A stretch of DNA of 64,000 nucleotides from positions 496,001 to 560,000 of the forward strand of contig NZ_JAIWPG020000001.1 in the NCBI RefSeq assembly GCF_020532665.2. The letters run 5' to 3'. The DNA is from Lelliottia sp. WAP21. Its GTDB lineage: Bacteria > Pseudomonadota > Gammaproteobacteria > Enterobacterales > Enterobacteriaceae. Shown here piece by piece: positions 22,986 through 31,529 of this stretch. Made by a program: the position numbers and the translations under genes. Below the pieces are notes generated by a model. That model had not been told where the DNA came from and did no database searches. It saw only the letters and a program-made list of their open reading frames with translations. Within the stretch, counting starts at the first letter, position 1; the number at the start of each line of letters is the position of its first letter.

Positions 22986-24329
22986 ATGGATCAGACACGC
23001 TCTCTGGAATCGTTTTTAACCCATGTCCAACAGCGCGACCCGCATCAGAATGAGTTTGCGCAGGCAGTACGCGAAGTGATGACCACTCTGTGGCCGTTTC
23101 TTGAAGAAAACCCCCGCTATCGCCAGATGTCTTTGCTGGAGCGTCTTGTTGAACCCGAGCGTGTTATTCAGTTCCGCGTGGTCTGGGTCGACGATCGCAA
23201 TCAGGTTCAGGTTAACCGGGCCTGGCGCGTGCAGTTTAACTCCGCCATCGGACCTTTTAAGGGCGGCATGCGTTTCCACCCGTCGGTCAACTTATCGATC
23301 CTGAAATTCCTCGGCTTTGAGCAGACGTTTAAAAATGCCCTGACCACGCTGCCTATGGGTGGCGGCAAAGGCGGCAGCGATTTTGATCCGAAAGGCAAAA
23401 GCGAAGGGGAAGTGATGCGGTTCTGTCAGGCGCTGATGACCGAGCTGTATCGTCATCTGGGCCCGGATACCGACGTGCCGGCGGGCGATATCGGCGTGGG
23501 CGGGCGCGAAGTGGGCTTTATGGCCGGGATGATGAAAAAGCTTTCCAATAACAGCGCATGCGTCTTCACCGGCAAAGGGTTGTCATTTGGCGGCAGCCTG
23601 ATCCGACCGGAAGCCACCGGCTATGGGCTGGTCTATTTCACCGAAGCGATGCTTAAACGCCACGGTCTTGGTTTTGAAGGCATGCGCGTGGCGGTGTCAG
23701 GCTCGGGCAACGTGGCGCAATATGCGATTGAAAAAGCGATGCAGTTTGGCGCCCGCGTGATCACCGCATCCGACTCCAGCGGCACCGTGGTGGATGAAGC
23801 AGGCTTCACGACCGAAAAACTGGCGCGCTTGTGTGAAATCAAAGCCAGCCGCGACGGTCGCGTCGCCGACTATGCGCGCGAATTTGGCCTGACTTATCTG
23901 GAAGGCAAACAACCCTGGTCGGTGCCGGTTGATATCGCCCTGCCGTGCGCGACCCAAAACGAACTGGATGTCGATGCCGCACAGCAGCTGATCGCCAACG
24001 GTGTCAAAGCGGTGGCCGAAGGGGCAAACATGCCGACCACGATTGAAGCCACCGATCTGTTCCTGGAAGCGGGCGTGCTATTTGCGCCCGGGAAAGCCGC
24101 AAATGCGGGAGGCGTGGCCACCTCAGGACTGGAGATGGCACAAAACGCGGCCCGTATGGGCTGGAAGGCAGAAAAGGTAGATGCCCGACTGCACCACATT
24201 ATGCTGGATATTCACCACGCGTGCGTCGAGTACGGAGGTGATGCCGGGCAAACCAATTACGTGCGCGGAGCGAATATCGCCGGGTTCGTGAAGGTCGCTG
24301 ACGCGATGATTGGCCAGGGTGTGATCTGA
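22986..24329 (+). CDS. gdhA: NADP-specific glutamate dehydrogenase GdhA
   Basis: Assimilates ammonia onto 2-oxoglutarate with NADPH. The 447-residue length equals E. coli. The catalytic lysine lies in LPMGGGKGGSDFDPKGKS, with the 2-oxoglutarate site in RVQFNSAIGPFKGGMRFHP and the Rossmann motif VAVSGSGNVAQY. It starts after TAAGAGGTTC. A strong hairpin follows the stop. Confidence 0.98.
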   Translation: MDQTRSLESFLTHVQQRDPHQNEFAQAVREVMTTLWPFLEENPRYRQMSLLERLVEPERVIQFRVVWVDDRNQVQVNRAWRVQFNSAIGPFKGGMRFHPSVNLSILKFLGFEQTFKNALTTLPMGGGKGGSDFDPKGKSEGEVMRFCQALMTELYRHLGPDTDVPAGDIGVGGREVGFMAGMMKKLSNNSACVFTGKGLSFGGSLIRPEATGYGLVYFTEAMLKRHGLGFEGMRVAVSGSGNVAQYAIEKAMQFGARVITASDSSGTVVDEAGFTTEKLARLCEIKASRDGRVADYAREFGLTYLEGKQPWSVPVDIALPCATQNELDVDAAQQLIANGVKAVAEGANMPTTIEATDLFLEAGVLFAPGKAANAGGVATSGLEMAQNAARMGWKAEKVDARLHHIMLDIHHACVEYGGDAGQTNYVRGANIAGFVKVADAMIGQGVI

Positions 24330-24336
24330 TAAAGAT

Positions 24337-24361
24337 GGCCGGGCAGATTTATTGCCCGGCC
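24337..24361. terminator. Hairpin between gdhA and the sulfatase-locus operon
   Basis: GGCCGGGCA/TGCCCGGCC form a 9-bp stem with a 7-base loop. The T-run is poor on either side. It overlaps the last codons of the convergent DUF202 gene and probably serves both convergent units. Confidence 0.6.
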
Positions 24362-24633
24362 AGGTTGCCCGCCACGCCGGAAAGCGCAATAAGCAGCAAC
24401 AGCCCGCTGCCGGTGACCAGACTCGCAATCAGGCTTATCCGCCCTCTCGCCACCCCCACCAGCATTGCCGCGCCCGTCAGAATCAGCAGCAGCGCGCTGA
24501 TACCATGCAGTGGCTCGTTATGGTGAAACCAGATGCGCAGGCATAACAGCCCCGGGATCAACATCGACCATCCGGTACGGCGCCATGAAAGCAGGGTGCG
24601 CTCCGGCTGCAGGCCCGGATCGCGCGGCGTCAT
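24349..24633 (-). CDS. DUF202 membrane protein, YidG-like
   Basis: A 94-residue protein with about three hydrophobic helices and the DUF202 N-terminal motif DPGLQPERTLLSWRRT, as in E. coli YidG (about 120 residues). It is the last gene of the sulfatase operon and overlaps its partner by 4 bases (ATGA). Function unknown. In E. coli the yidHG pair also lies beside a sulfatase (yidJ) and a sulfatase maturase (yidF), which suggests a shared role. Confidence 0.8.
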   Translation of the reverse strand: MTPRDPGLQPERTLLSWRRTGWSMLIPGLLCLRIWFHHNEPLHGISALLLILTGAAMLVGVARGRISLIASLVTGSGLLLLIALSGVAGNLAGQ

Positions 24634-25010
24634 GCCCGTGCCTGCCAGAGTAATAGCCCCAGCAGCAATGCCAGTATCACCACCAGTAACCCCAGAAACA
24701 GCAGCCCGCGCGTATAGGGGAGATCGCTCTCCAGACGCATGGCATACTCATTACTGCGCCAGCGTCGCCAGGCAGTGATGCCCATCCAGCAGGCGGCACA
24801 CAGCAACAGTCCGGCCAGTGTGAACCGGAGCTCAGCCGAGGCGAGTTGTGGCGAAAACTGTTCGATACCCACCGCGCCTGCCATCAGTGCCAGCGCCGTA
24901 CGGATCCACGCCAGAAAGGTGCGTTCATTCGCCAGCGTGAAACGGTAATCCGGCGTTTTGCCCCTCAGCCACCATTTCCCCCGGGGCGTATTATGATCCT
25001 GAAGACTCAC
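24630..25010 (-). CDS. yidH: DUF202 membrane protein, YidH-like
   Basis: A 126-residue protein with the DUF202 motif PDYRFTLANERTFLAWIRTALA and three hydrophobic helices; it resembles E. coli YidH (115 residues) with a 10-residue N-terminal extension. The start is GTG at 25010 with AAAGGA upstream. It overlaps the regulator gene by 20 bases and the YidG-like gene by 4. Function unknown. Confidence 0.82.
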   Translation of the reverse strand: MSLQDHNTPRGKWWLRGKTPDYRFTLANERTFLAWIRTALALMAGAVGIEQFSPQLASAELRFTLAGLLLCAACWMGITAWRRWRSNEYAMRLESDLPYTRGLLFLGLLVVILALLLGLLLWQARA

Positions 25011-25935
25011 GTTTAATCCTTTCTTTTATCAGCAATTCTTTGATCGAGAGCCCGGTAGAGACGCTGTCGCGTAAGTTATGCCGGGTGATTTCGGTACACA
25101 GGAATTCAATAATAAACAACTGGGAAACGCGCGTCGCAATGGAGTCCCCCTGGTAAGGCCCTGCGCTGCCGCTGGTTAATAACCAGGTATCGGCAAGCTC
25201 GGTCAGCGGCGACTGTGGACTGTGTGTGATCGCCAGACAGTGGGCACCTGCTTTTCTGGCAAGCCGGAAGGCATTCACCACCTCCGGAGTTTCGCCAGAG
25301 TGAGAAAACGCCACCACCAGATCCTGAGGTTTAAGATTGGCCAGCTTCAGAGTCATCGTGAAACGATCCGTGTAGGCTTCAGAATCTATCCCCTGACGAT
25401 TCATTTTATCCCTGGCTTCCAGAGCCGACAGGCCGGAGGCGCCAAACCCGACAAACAGAATGCGGTTTGCCGACAGAAAACGATTCACCACCGGATTCAC
25501 CACTTTCATATCCAGCAGCCCGATGGTTTCGTTGAGGGTGGTTTCTACCGTCAGGGCAATTTTTTGCGCCACGTCGTTACGAGAATCATCCAGAAAAATA
25601 TCCGGCGAGGCGGGTAACGTCTGCTCGCTCTCTTCCAGCAGTTCACGCTTAAGGGCGGTCTTAAGATTAAGTAAACCGCCATAGCCAATTTTTTTGCAGA
25701 ATCGCACAATAGTGGCTTCGCTGATCTGTACCGATTCTGCCAGCTTACTGACCGGCATTTGCGCCACTTGCGCGGGCTGTTGAAGAATAAACTCCGCAAT
25801 ATGGCGGTCCGTATCGCTTAACCCGCTCAGGATATTGCTGATATACACGCGGACATTTTCCCGGTTTACGCTCATGGTGACGTTCTGCTCCCTCGGCGAC
25901 AAAATATCCGGGTATTCTGGCAATCCCGCGTTCAT
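24991..25935 (-). CDS. MurR/RpiR-family transcriptional regulator
   Basis: Likely local regulator of the sulfatase/PTS locus. The 314-residue protein has an N-terminal RpiR-type helix-turn-helix (SKLAESVQISEATIVRFCKKIGYGG, about residues 63-87) and a C-terminal SIS sugar-phosphate-binding domain (ILFVGFGASGLSALEARDKM and VVAFSHSGETPEVVNAFRLA). Such regulators sense phosphosugars, fitting a PTS-imported substrate. The start at 25935 overlaps the epimerase stop by 4 bases; a later Met at 25875 is possible but has no good ribosome site. Confidence 0.88.
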   Translation of the reverse strand: MNAGLPEYPDILSPREQNVTMSVNRENVRVYISNILSGLSDTDRHIAEFILQQPAQVAQMPVSKLAESVQISEATIVRFCKKIGYGGLLNLKTALKRELLEESEQTLPASPDIFLDDSRNDVAQKIALTVETTLNETIGLLDMKVVNPVVNRFLSANRILFVGFGASGLSALEARDKMNRQGIDSEAYTDRFTMTLKLANLKPQDLVVAFSHSGETPEVVNAFRLARKAGAHCLAITHSPQSPLTELADTWLLTSGSAGPYQGDSIATRVSQLFIIEFLCTEITRHNLRDSVSTGLSIKELLIKERIKRESSGS

Positions 25936-26798
25936 GCGTCCACCGCAAAACGCAACCGGGTGCGAAACGTTTCCTGCTGCCCCGCAAGCAGGCGCTGCAT
26001 GCCGCGCTTTCCTGCGGCCTGCCCGTCAAAATCCGGTGCGTCGGTGGTGCCCGCGAGAGGTTCGATACAGAGCAAATCTTCACCCGGGATCCCCCAGAGC
26101 GCCAGCCAGGGATAATGGACAGTTTCAACCTTTACGACCTGCTTTCCGTCCGGGCCCCGCACCGCGATCTGCTGGCCTTCGCAGACACGGAAATAGACTG
26201 CACCGTCCTGAAAAGTGGTCTCAGTGAGCGCAAAGCGGTGTAACAACGGTTGGATGTCCGGCAGCGTCAGGGTGCGATCTCGGGTGTAGTACGGCCCGGC
26301 AGCCGGGCCTGGGCCAAAGTCGACACACCAGCCAGCACGGCTGGAAACAGGCAGCGCCAGTCCGGGGTGCCAGCCGAGCGAATAGGCAAACGTCGTGTCA
26401 TCATCGTTAACGACACGCTGGCTGACGGAAAGCCCCTCCTCTTCGAGCTCAAAAGAGATCTGAACGCGCCAGCGATAAGGCCATACCGCCAGGGTCTGCG
26501 GGGTTGCGCTGGCTTCCAGCCGCAGCCTGTCGTGGGTATATTCCAGGCACTGAAAGGGCTGGTGGCGTAAGAAGCCGTGCGCGGGAAGCGCACAGAAACG
26601 TTCACCGAGCCACAGGCCCTGATGGATCAAGCGCCCCACTACCGGAAAAAGCTGAGGAGCCGAGCTATTCCAGATCTTCGGCGTGGCCGTCCAGAGCGCA
26701 TTCACGCCCCGGTGCTTATCCCACAGGCGGGTTAGCTCGCCGCCAGCCTGGGCAATATCCGCGCTGAAACGGCTGTTTTCCAGTGTCCACGAGGTCAT
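25932..26798 (-). CDS. Aldose 1-epimerase-like sugar mutarotase
   Basis: Galactose-mutarotase superfamily (COG2017) protein of 288 residues. Landmark residues are His in LPAHGFLRHQPF, His in SLGWHPGLALP and Glu in DLLCIEPLAGTTDAP. Probably interconverts anomers of the imported sugar. The start at 26798 overlaps the sulfatase stop by one base (TAATG), which indicates coupling; an upstream start at 26849 would run into the sulfatase gene. Confidence 0.86.
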   Translation of the reverse strand: MTSWTLENSRFSADIAQAGGELTRLWDKHRGVNALWTATPKIWNSSAPQLFPVVGRLIHQGLWLGERFCALPAHGFLRHQPFQCLEYTHDRLRLEASATPQTLAVWPYRWRVQISFELEEEGLSVSQRVVNDDDTTFAYSLGWHPGLALPVSSRAGWCVDFGPGPAAGPYYTRDRTLTLPDIQPLLHRFALTETTFQDGAVYFRVCEGQQIAVRGPDGKQVVKVETVHYPWLALWGIPGEDLLCIEPLAGTTDAPDFDGQAAGKRGMQRLLAGQQETFRTRLRFAVDA

Positions 26799-28555
26799 TA
26801 CGCGGTCCTCAGCAGCAATCGCGCCTGGTAGAGCGTCGCCTTGTGGCAATCGCCGGTCAGACAGGTATTAATGAGCAAATAAATATCCTGCTCGGTCACG
26901 ACCGCGCTCGCGTCCAGCCGCTCGCGCATCTGCTGACGACAGCCCTGCCTCTCTGCGGCCCGCAGGACAAAGCGCAGCGCCTCCTCCACACCCAAATGTT
27001 CGCAGTGAAGCGCATCGCCCTCCGCCAGGGTCAGGCGCGCCCAGCGCTCGGCAAAGGCCCGTTCACGCGAATCGCTCAGCGTATCGAGTTCAAATCGCGT
27101 ATACAGCTCTGGCGGCGCGTCTTGCGTTTTCATCATGTCGCGCATCGCCTGAGCATAGTGGCGCGTTCGCGAGGGATCCTGTCGCGGGGTGAGTTGCCCC
27201 GGGTCGGCCCGCAGATCGAAGAGTTTATCGCCAAAGCGCCAGGGATTGAGGTACCCGAAGGTGGCCGGGATCTGCATCACCTGCGCCCCCTGCGTAAAGG
27301 TGAAGCCAGAGTGTATGCGAATGTCGGTCAGCTCTTTCACATTAAACATACTGTCGATACGCGTGGGCATCAGTGTGTATTCATAGAGATGTGTTTTCCC
27401 CTCTTCCCGGGGACAGCGCATGTAGACGTAATCGCCGTCAGTGATATTGATGTGCCCACCGAAATAGCCGAACAAGGCATAGTCGCGCACCGGTGAATCA
27501 TCGACGATGGCCTGAGTGAGTGGCCTGCCGGTCATGGTCGGTGGGCGAGGCAGGTCAAAATAGTCGAGCAACGTGGCGGGGATATCGACCGTCTGTGCGA
27601 GCGCCTGACGCTTTACGCCCTGCACTCCACTGCGCGGATCGCGAATGAAAAAAGGCGTGTTGGCGATCTCGTTATAGACGGGCATGATATTTTTGCCCCA
27701 CCACTGATGCTCGCCCAACAGAAAACCGTGGTCGGTGCAGACGATAAATAGCGTGTCATCCCACAGGTTGAGGGCTTTGAGTTTATCCATGATCTGACCC
27801 AGATAATCGTCGCACATGGTGATCAGCGCCTGATAAAACTTCCTGACCTTTTCATCCTCGTTTCCGCCTGGCGCACCGCAGTAATACGGCACCCAGCCGT
27901 CAAATTCCTCTGCACGACACCCGTACTGCGCCAGATATTTGTCAGGCACAAAAAAAGGCTCATGGGGATCAAAACATTCAATTTGCAAAAACCAGTTATC
28001 CTGCTGGTGGTTGGCGTCGAGAAACGCCATGCCTTCCTGAATGGTCCGGTGGGTGTAGTGCTCCTCCTGAGTGGGCATGGCGGCGCGATTGATCAGATCC
28101 TGCGTCATCCTGCCGCTTCGGCGGCGTAACGTCTCGGCATCTTCTGCCCCCTTCCACTGAATGGCCGGTTTCTCAACCCGCCCTTTCCAGCAATCGCCCT
28201 CCTGCCCGCGAATAAATTCGAAGGTGGAATACCGCGTATGGTAGGTCGCGCCGCCATCCCGCCAGTAGTGCTTATGATCGGTTACCAGATGGGTGTGGAC
28301 GCCAGCCTGACTAAGTGCCTGAAAGGTCGAGAAGTCAAAGGGTTCCATCGGCCCCCAACTGCGGTGGAGAAAGTTGTATCGCCCCGTATGCAGCTCCCGA
28401 CGCGCAGGCATACACGGCATACTGCCAACGTAAAAGCGATCAAATTGCGCCGACTCTGTTGCCAGTCGGGTAAAGTTGGGCGTGATAGCATCACCGCCAT
28501 ACGGCGCCAGGTGGTTGCGGGTTAGCGTATCAAACATCAGCATGACTGCTTTCAT
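26798..28555 (-). CDS. Cytoplasmic Cys-type sulfatase
   Basis: Type I sulfatase (alkaline phosphatase superfamily), 585 residues. The formylglycine signature C48-M-P-A-R-R-E-L-H-T-G-R matches C-x-P-x-R-x3-L-x-T-G-R. Metal ligands are visible in FDTLTRNH (Asp9) and CTDHGFLLGEHQWWGK. There is no signal peptide (MKAVMLMFDTLTRNHLAP), so it should act in the cytoplasm. A divergent anaerobic sulfatase maturase (30268-31485) would convert Cys48. It resembles E. coli YidJ in type but is longer. It follows the PTS gene by 14 bases. The substrate is unknown: by context a sulfated sugar or sugar phosphate. Confidence 0.88.
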   Translation of the reverse strand: MKAVMLMFDTLTRNHLAPYGGDAITPNFTRLATESAQFDRFYVGSMPCMPARRELHTGRYNFLHRSWGPMEPFDFSTFQALSQAGVHTHLVTDHKHYWRDGGATYHTRYSTFEFIRGQEGDCWKGRVEKPAIQWKGAEDAETLRRRSGRMTQDLINRAAMPTQEEHYTHRTIQEGMAFLDANHQQDNWFLQIECFDPHEPFFVPDKYLAQYGCRAEEFDGWVPYYCGAPGGNEDEKVRKFYQALITMCDDYLGQIMDKLKALNLWDDTLFIVCTDHGFLLGEHQWWGKNIMPVYNEIANTPFFIRDPRSGVQGVKRQALAQTVDIPATLLDYFDLPRPPTMTGRPLTQAIVDDSPVRDYALFGYFGGHINITDGDYVYMRCPREEGKTHLYEYTLMPTRIDSMFNVKELTDIRIHSGFTFTQGAQVMQIPATFGYLNPWRFGDKLFDLRADPGQLTPRQDPSRTRHYAQAMRDMMKTQDAPPELYTRFELDTLSDSRERAFAERWARLTLAEGDALHCEHLGVEEALRFVLRAAERQGCRQQMRERLDASAVVTEQDIYLLINTCLTGDCHKATLYQARLLLRTA

Positions 28556-28569
28556 AAGACATCTCTTCG

Positions 28570-30108
28570 TTATGAGCCGATAAATTCTTCTACTTCGTTT
28601 TTGATGAGGGTGACGTGTGGCCCATAGACCACCTGCACGCCCTCTCCACGCACAAAGGCACCGCGACTGCCGAGCAGGGAGAATCCCTCAATGTTGACGT
28701 TCTGCGGATCTTTTACGGTGACCCGTAAACGGGTCGCGCAGCAGTCGACGTCGATAATATTGTCGCGTCCGCCGAGAGCCTCCACGATCCCTGCCGCCCG
28801 TTCGTTGCCCACCAGCGCCGGTTGGGCCGGTTCATCGCGCTCCGCTTCACGTCCTGGCGTGTTGAGTTGACGCCAGCCAATCAGGAAGCGGAAAGAGAAG
28901 TAGTAGAGGCAGAACATGACCGCGCCAAGCGGCAGCATGAGTAACCAGTTGGTTTTCGCATTCCCCTGCAGCACGCCGAAGAGCAGGAAGTCAATCAGGC
29001 CGCCAGAGAAGGTTTGCCCGACGGTAATTTCCAGCATATGCGTCAGCATAAAGGCCACGCCGGTCAGGACGATATGCACCCCATAGAGCAGTGGCGCACA
29101 AAACATAAAGGCAAACTCAAGCGGCTCGGTGATGCCCGTAACAAAGGCGGTCAGCGCGGCTGACAGCATCAGGCTCGCGACTTTTTTACGGTTTTCTGGT
29201 CGGGCGGATTGGTAAATAGCCAGCGCGGCGCCTGGCAAGCCAAACATAAAGTCGGCGAAACGCCCCGCCATAAAGCGTGACACCCCAATGTAGTACTGGG
29301 TAACAGAGGGATCGGTAAGCTGGGCAAAAAAGATTTTCTGCGTACCTTGCACCAGTTGCCCGTTCACTATCGCCTCACCGCCAACGCTGGTCAGCCAGAA
29401 AGGCAGATAAAACAGATGATGCAGCCCAAGCGGAATCAGACATTTCAGGATCATGCCGTAGATGAGCGTGCCAATATAACCCGTTTGCTCCACCAGCCCG
29501 CCCAGATGGGTAATGCCAGCCTGAATGGGCGGCCAGATCCAGAACAACGCTGCACCAAGAAAAATGGCAAAGAAGGATCCGATAATGGGGACGCAACGCG
29601 AGCCGCTGAAGAAGGCGAGCAAACTGGGTAGCTCCGTTTTACCAAAGCGCTTTTGTACCCAAAAGGCCAACAGCCCGCTCATGATCCCGCCCATCACCCC
29701 GGTCTGCAGCGTCGTGATGCCCATGACGTTTGCCTGCCCTACACCGGCGAGATTGTCCGTCGCCAGCGTACCGGTGATCAGTAACAACGCGCTGATGGCT
29801 TTATTCATAACGATAAAGCACAGCACGGCCGCCAGCCCTGCCGTTCCTTTATCGCTACGCGCCATACCCACGGCAATCCCCACGGCAAAGAGCAGTGACA
29901 GATTATCGAAGACGACGCTGCCGCAAAGCTTCATCACGGTAAAAAGGGTCTGGATAATGTGGTTATCCAGGATGGGATAGGTTGCGAGGGTTACCGGGTT
30001 AGTAAAGACGCCGCCAAAGCCCAGCAACAGCCCAGCGGCAGGCAGGACGGCAATGGGCAACATAAACGACTTTCCGAGGTTTTGTGCTCCGGCGAACAGT
30101 TTGCTCAT
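28570..30108 (-). CDS. PTS permease EIICB, glucose/maltose-like family
   Basis: Membrane sugar permease of 512 residues: EIIC at about 1-410 (around ten membrane segments; TGITEPLEFAFMF is the conserved glucose-family motif) and EIIB at about 433-512 with the phospho-cysteine Cys457 in DCCATRLRVTV. No EIIA domain is present, so it probably uses EIIA-Glc (Crr) in trans. Closest in type to MalX/PtsG-class permeases. First gene of the six-gene operon, divergent from the maturase. Confidence 0.9.
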   Translation of the reverse strand: MSKLFAGAQNLGKSFMLPIAVLPAAGLLLGFGGVFTNPVTLATYPILDNHIIQTLFTVMKLCGSVVFDNLSLLFAVGIAVGMARSDKGTAGLAAVLCFIVMNKAISALLLITGTLATDNLAGVGQANVMGITTLQTGVMGGIMSGLLAFWVQKRFGKTELPSLLAFFSGSRCVPIIGSFFAIFLGAALFWIWPPIQAGITHLGGLVEQTGYIGTLIYGMILKCLIPLGLHHLFYLPFWLTSVGGEAIVNGQLVQGTQKIFFAQLTDPSVTQYYIGVSRFMAGRFADFMFGLPGAALAIYQSARPENRKKVASLMLSAALTAFVTGITEPLEFAFMFCAPLLYGVHIVLTGVAFMLTHMLEITVGQTFSGGLIDFLLFGVLQGNAKTNWLLMLPLGAVMFCLYYFSFRFLIGWRQLNTPGREAERDEPAQPALVGNERAAGIVEALGGRDNIIDVDCCATRLRVTVKDPQNVNIEGFSLLGSRGAFVRGEGVQVVYGPHVTLIKNEVEEFIGS

Positions 30109-30267
30109 AAAGACCCCTGATATTGGTGCAGTGAAGTTTAAATTTCATTTTATATGTGTTTATATGAAATATATATTTCGATCATTTCTCCGCCATGTCA
30201 AAAACCATTGACAGAAAAGTGAGCAATATCACGTATTCGCAGCGGGAGAATCACCAGAGGAGTTGCC
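30109..30267. promoter_or_regulatory. Divergent promoter/operator region of the sulfatase locus
   Basis: 159 A/T-rich bases between the PTS and maturase genes. Two overlapping inverted repeats are present: ATTTCAT/ATGAAAT at 30142-30148 and 30164-30170, and a perfect 14-bp palindrome GAAATATATATTTC at 30166-30179. They are candidate operators for the RpiR-type regulator encoded in the operon. Promoters could not be assigned with confidence. Confidence 0.55.
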
Positions 30268-31485
30268 ATGAATCGCCCGTTTCATCTTATGGCCAAGCCG
30301 GTCAGCTATCAGTGCAATATCGCCTGTGATTACTGCTTTTATCTGGAAAAGGAACAAGGCACGCTGAAGCCACGGAAAGCCACACGCCATATGGACGAGC
30401 CGACCCTGGAGGCCTACGTGCGTCAGTACATTGAGGCACACCCTGGTAACGAGGTCGAGTTCACCTGGCAAGGCGGGGAACCGACGCTGGCCGGGATAAC
30501 GTTTTATGAGAATGCGCTTCGGTTACAGCAAAAATATGCCCGCGGAAAACGTATCACTAACAGTATTCAGACCAATGGTGTCCTGATCGACGAAGCGTGG
30601 GCAACGTTTCTGGCGACTCATCATTTTCTGGTGGGTCTCTCTGTCGATGGGCCACAGTGGTTACACGATACCTATCGAAAAACCCGCAGCGACCAGTCGG
30701 TGTTTAACAAGGTGATCAATGCCATGCGCCTGCTCCAGGAAAAGGGGGTAGAGGTTAACGTATTAGCCGTGGTGAATAACATCACGGCCGCGCACCCACA
30801 GGCGATTTATCACTTTCTCACCCGTGAACTAAAGGCCGAGCACGTGCAGTTTATTCCCGCCGTTGAACAGCGGCCGGTGAATGAGAAATATGGCGAACTC
30901 TTGTATCCCCAGTCATTATCAGGCGGGACGGTGACGTCGTGGTCAGTCTCAGGCGAACAGTGGGGGGCGTTTATCAACAATGTGTTTGATCTGTGGGTCA
31001 GACAGGACGTGGGACGGGTATATGTTCAGATGTTCGACAGTGCGCTGGCGGCCTGGCTTGGCGAAAAGCCCTCGCTTTGCGTCATGCAGTCGTCCTGCGG
31101 ATTTGGGCTGGTGGTTGAACAGAATGGCGATGTCTTTAGCTGCGATCACTACGTCTATCCGGAACACCGGCTCGGCAACCTGAAACGGGATAGTCTGGTG
31201 AAAATGGTGAATGGCCGACAGCAGCGGAAATTTGGCATGGCTAAAACGGAGGTGTCCGGGGAGTGTATGCGCTGCCCGTGGCGTTTCGCCTGTCACGGCG
31301 GCTGCCCGAAGCACCGCATTCATAAAAGTGGCGAACGCTGGCATAACCATTTATGCGCGGGATATAAAGCCATCTTCAGCCACATGGACCCGTATATGCG
31401 ATATATGGCGCAACAAATTGTCCACAAACGCCCGCCTGCCGGCGTGATGGATGTCGCGCCCATGATTGCCGCAGAGCAAGATTAA
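30268..31485 (+). CDS. Anaerobic sulfatase-maturating enzyme (radical SAM)
   Basis: Converts the active-site Cys (or Ser) of sulfatases to formylglycine. The 405-residue protein has the radical-SAM cluster motif C16-x3-C20-x2-C23 (QCNIACDYC), the SAM-binding GGEP (WQGGEPTLAG) and a SPASM domain with two auxiliary clusters (CGFGLVVEQNG...CDHYV and CMRCPWRFACHGGCPKHR). CHGGCPKHR is characteristic of anSME. Same class as E. coli YidF/AslB. GGAG upstream supports the ATG at 30268. Divergent from the operon holding its probable client. Confidence 0.93.
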   Translation: MNRPFHLMAKPVSYQCNIACDYCFYLEKEQGTLKPRKATRHMDEPTLEAYVRQYIEAHPGNEVEFTWQGGEPTLAGITFYENALRLQQKYARGKRITNSIQTNGVLIDEAWATFLATHHFLVGLSVDGPQWLHDTYRKTRSDQSVFNKVINAMRLLQEKGVEVNVLAVVNNITAAHPQAIYHFLTRELKAEHVQFIPAVEQRPVNEKYGELLYPQSLSGGTVTSWSVSGEQWGAFINNVFDLWVRQDVGRVYVQMFDSALAAWLGEKPSLCVMQSSCGFGLVVEQNGDVFSCDHYVYPEHRLGNLKRDSLVKMVNGRQQRKFGMAKTEVSGECMRCPWRFACHGGCPKHRIHKSGERWHNHLCAGYKAIFSHMDPYMRYMAQQIVHKRPPAGVMDVAPMIAAEQD

Positions 31486-31498
31486 TTTATCTTTGCAG

Positions 31499-31529
31499 GC
31501 CCGATAAGCGAAACGCTATCGGGCTGTTT
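31499..31529. terminator. Terminator between the maturase gene and topB
   Basis: GCCCGATAAGCG/CGCTATCGGGC form an imperfect stem of about 11 bp with a GTTTT tail on the plus strand. It lies directly at the topB stop, so it may act for both convergent genes. Confidence 0.75.
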
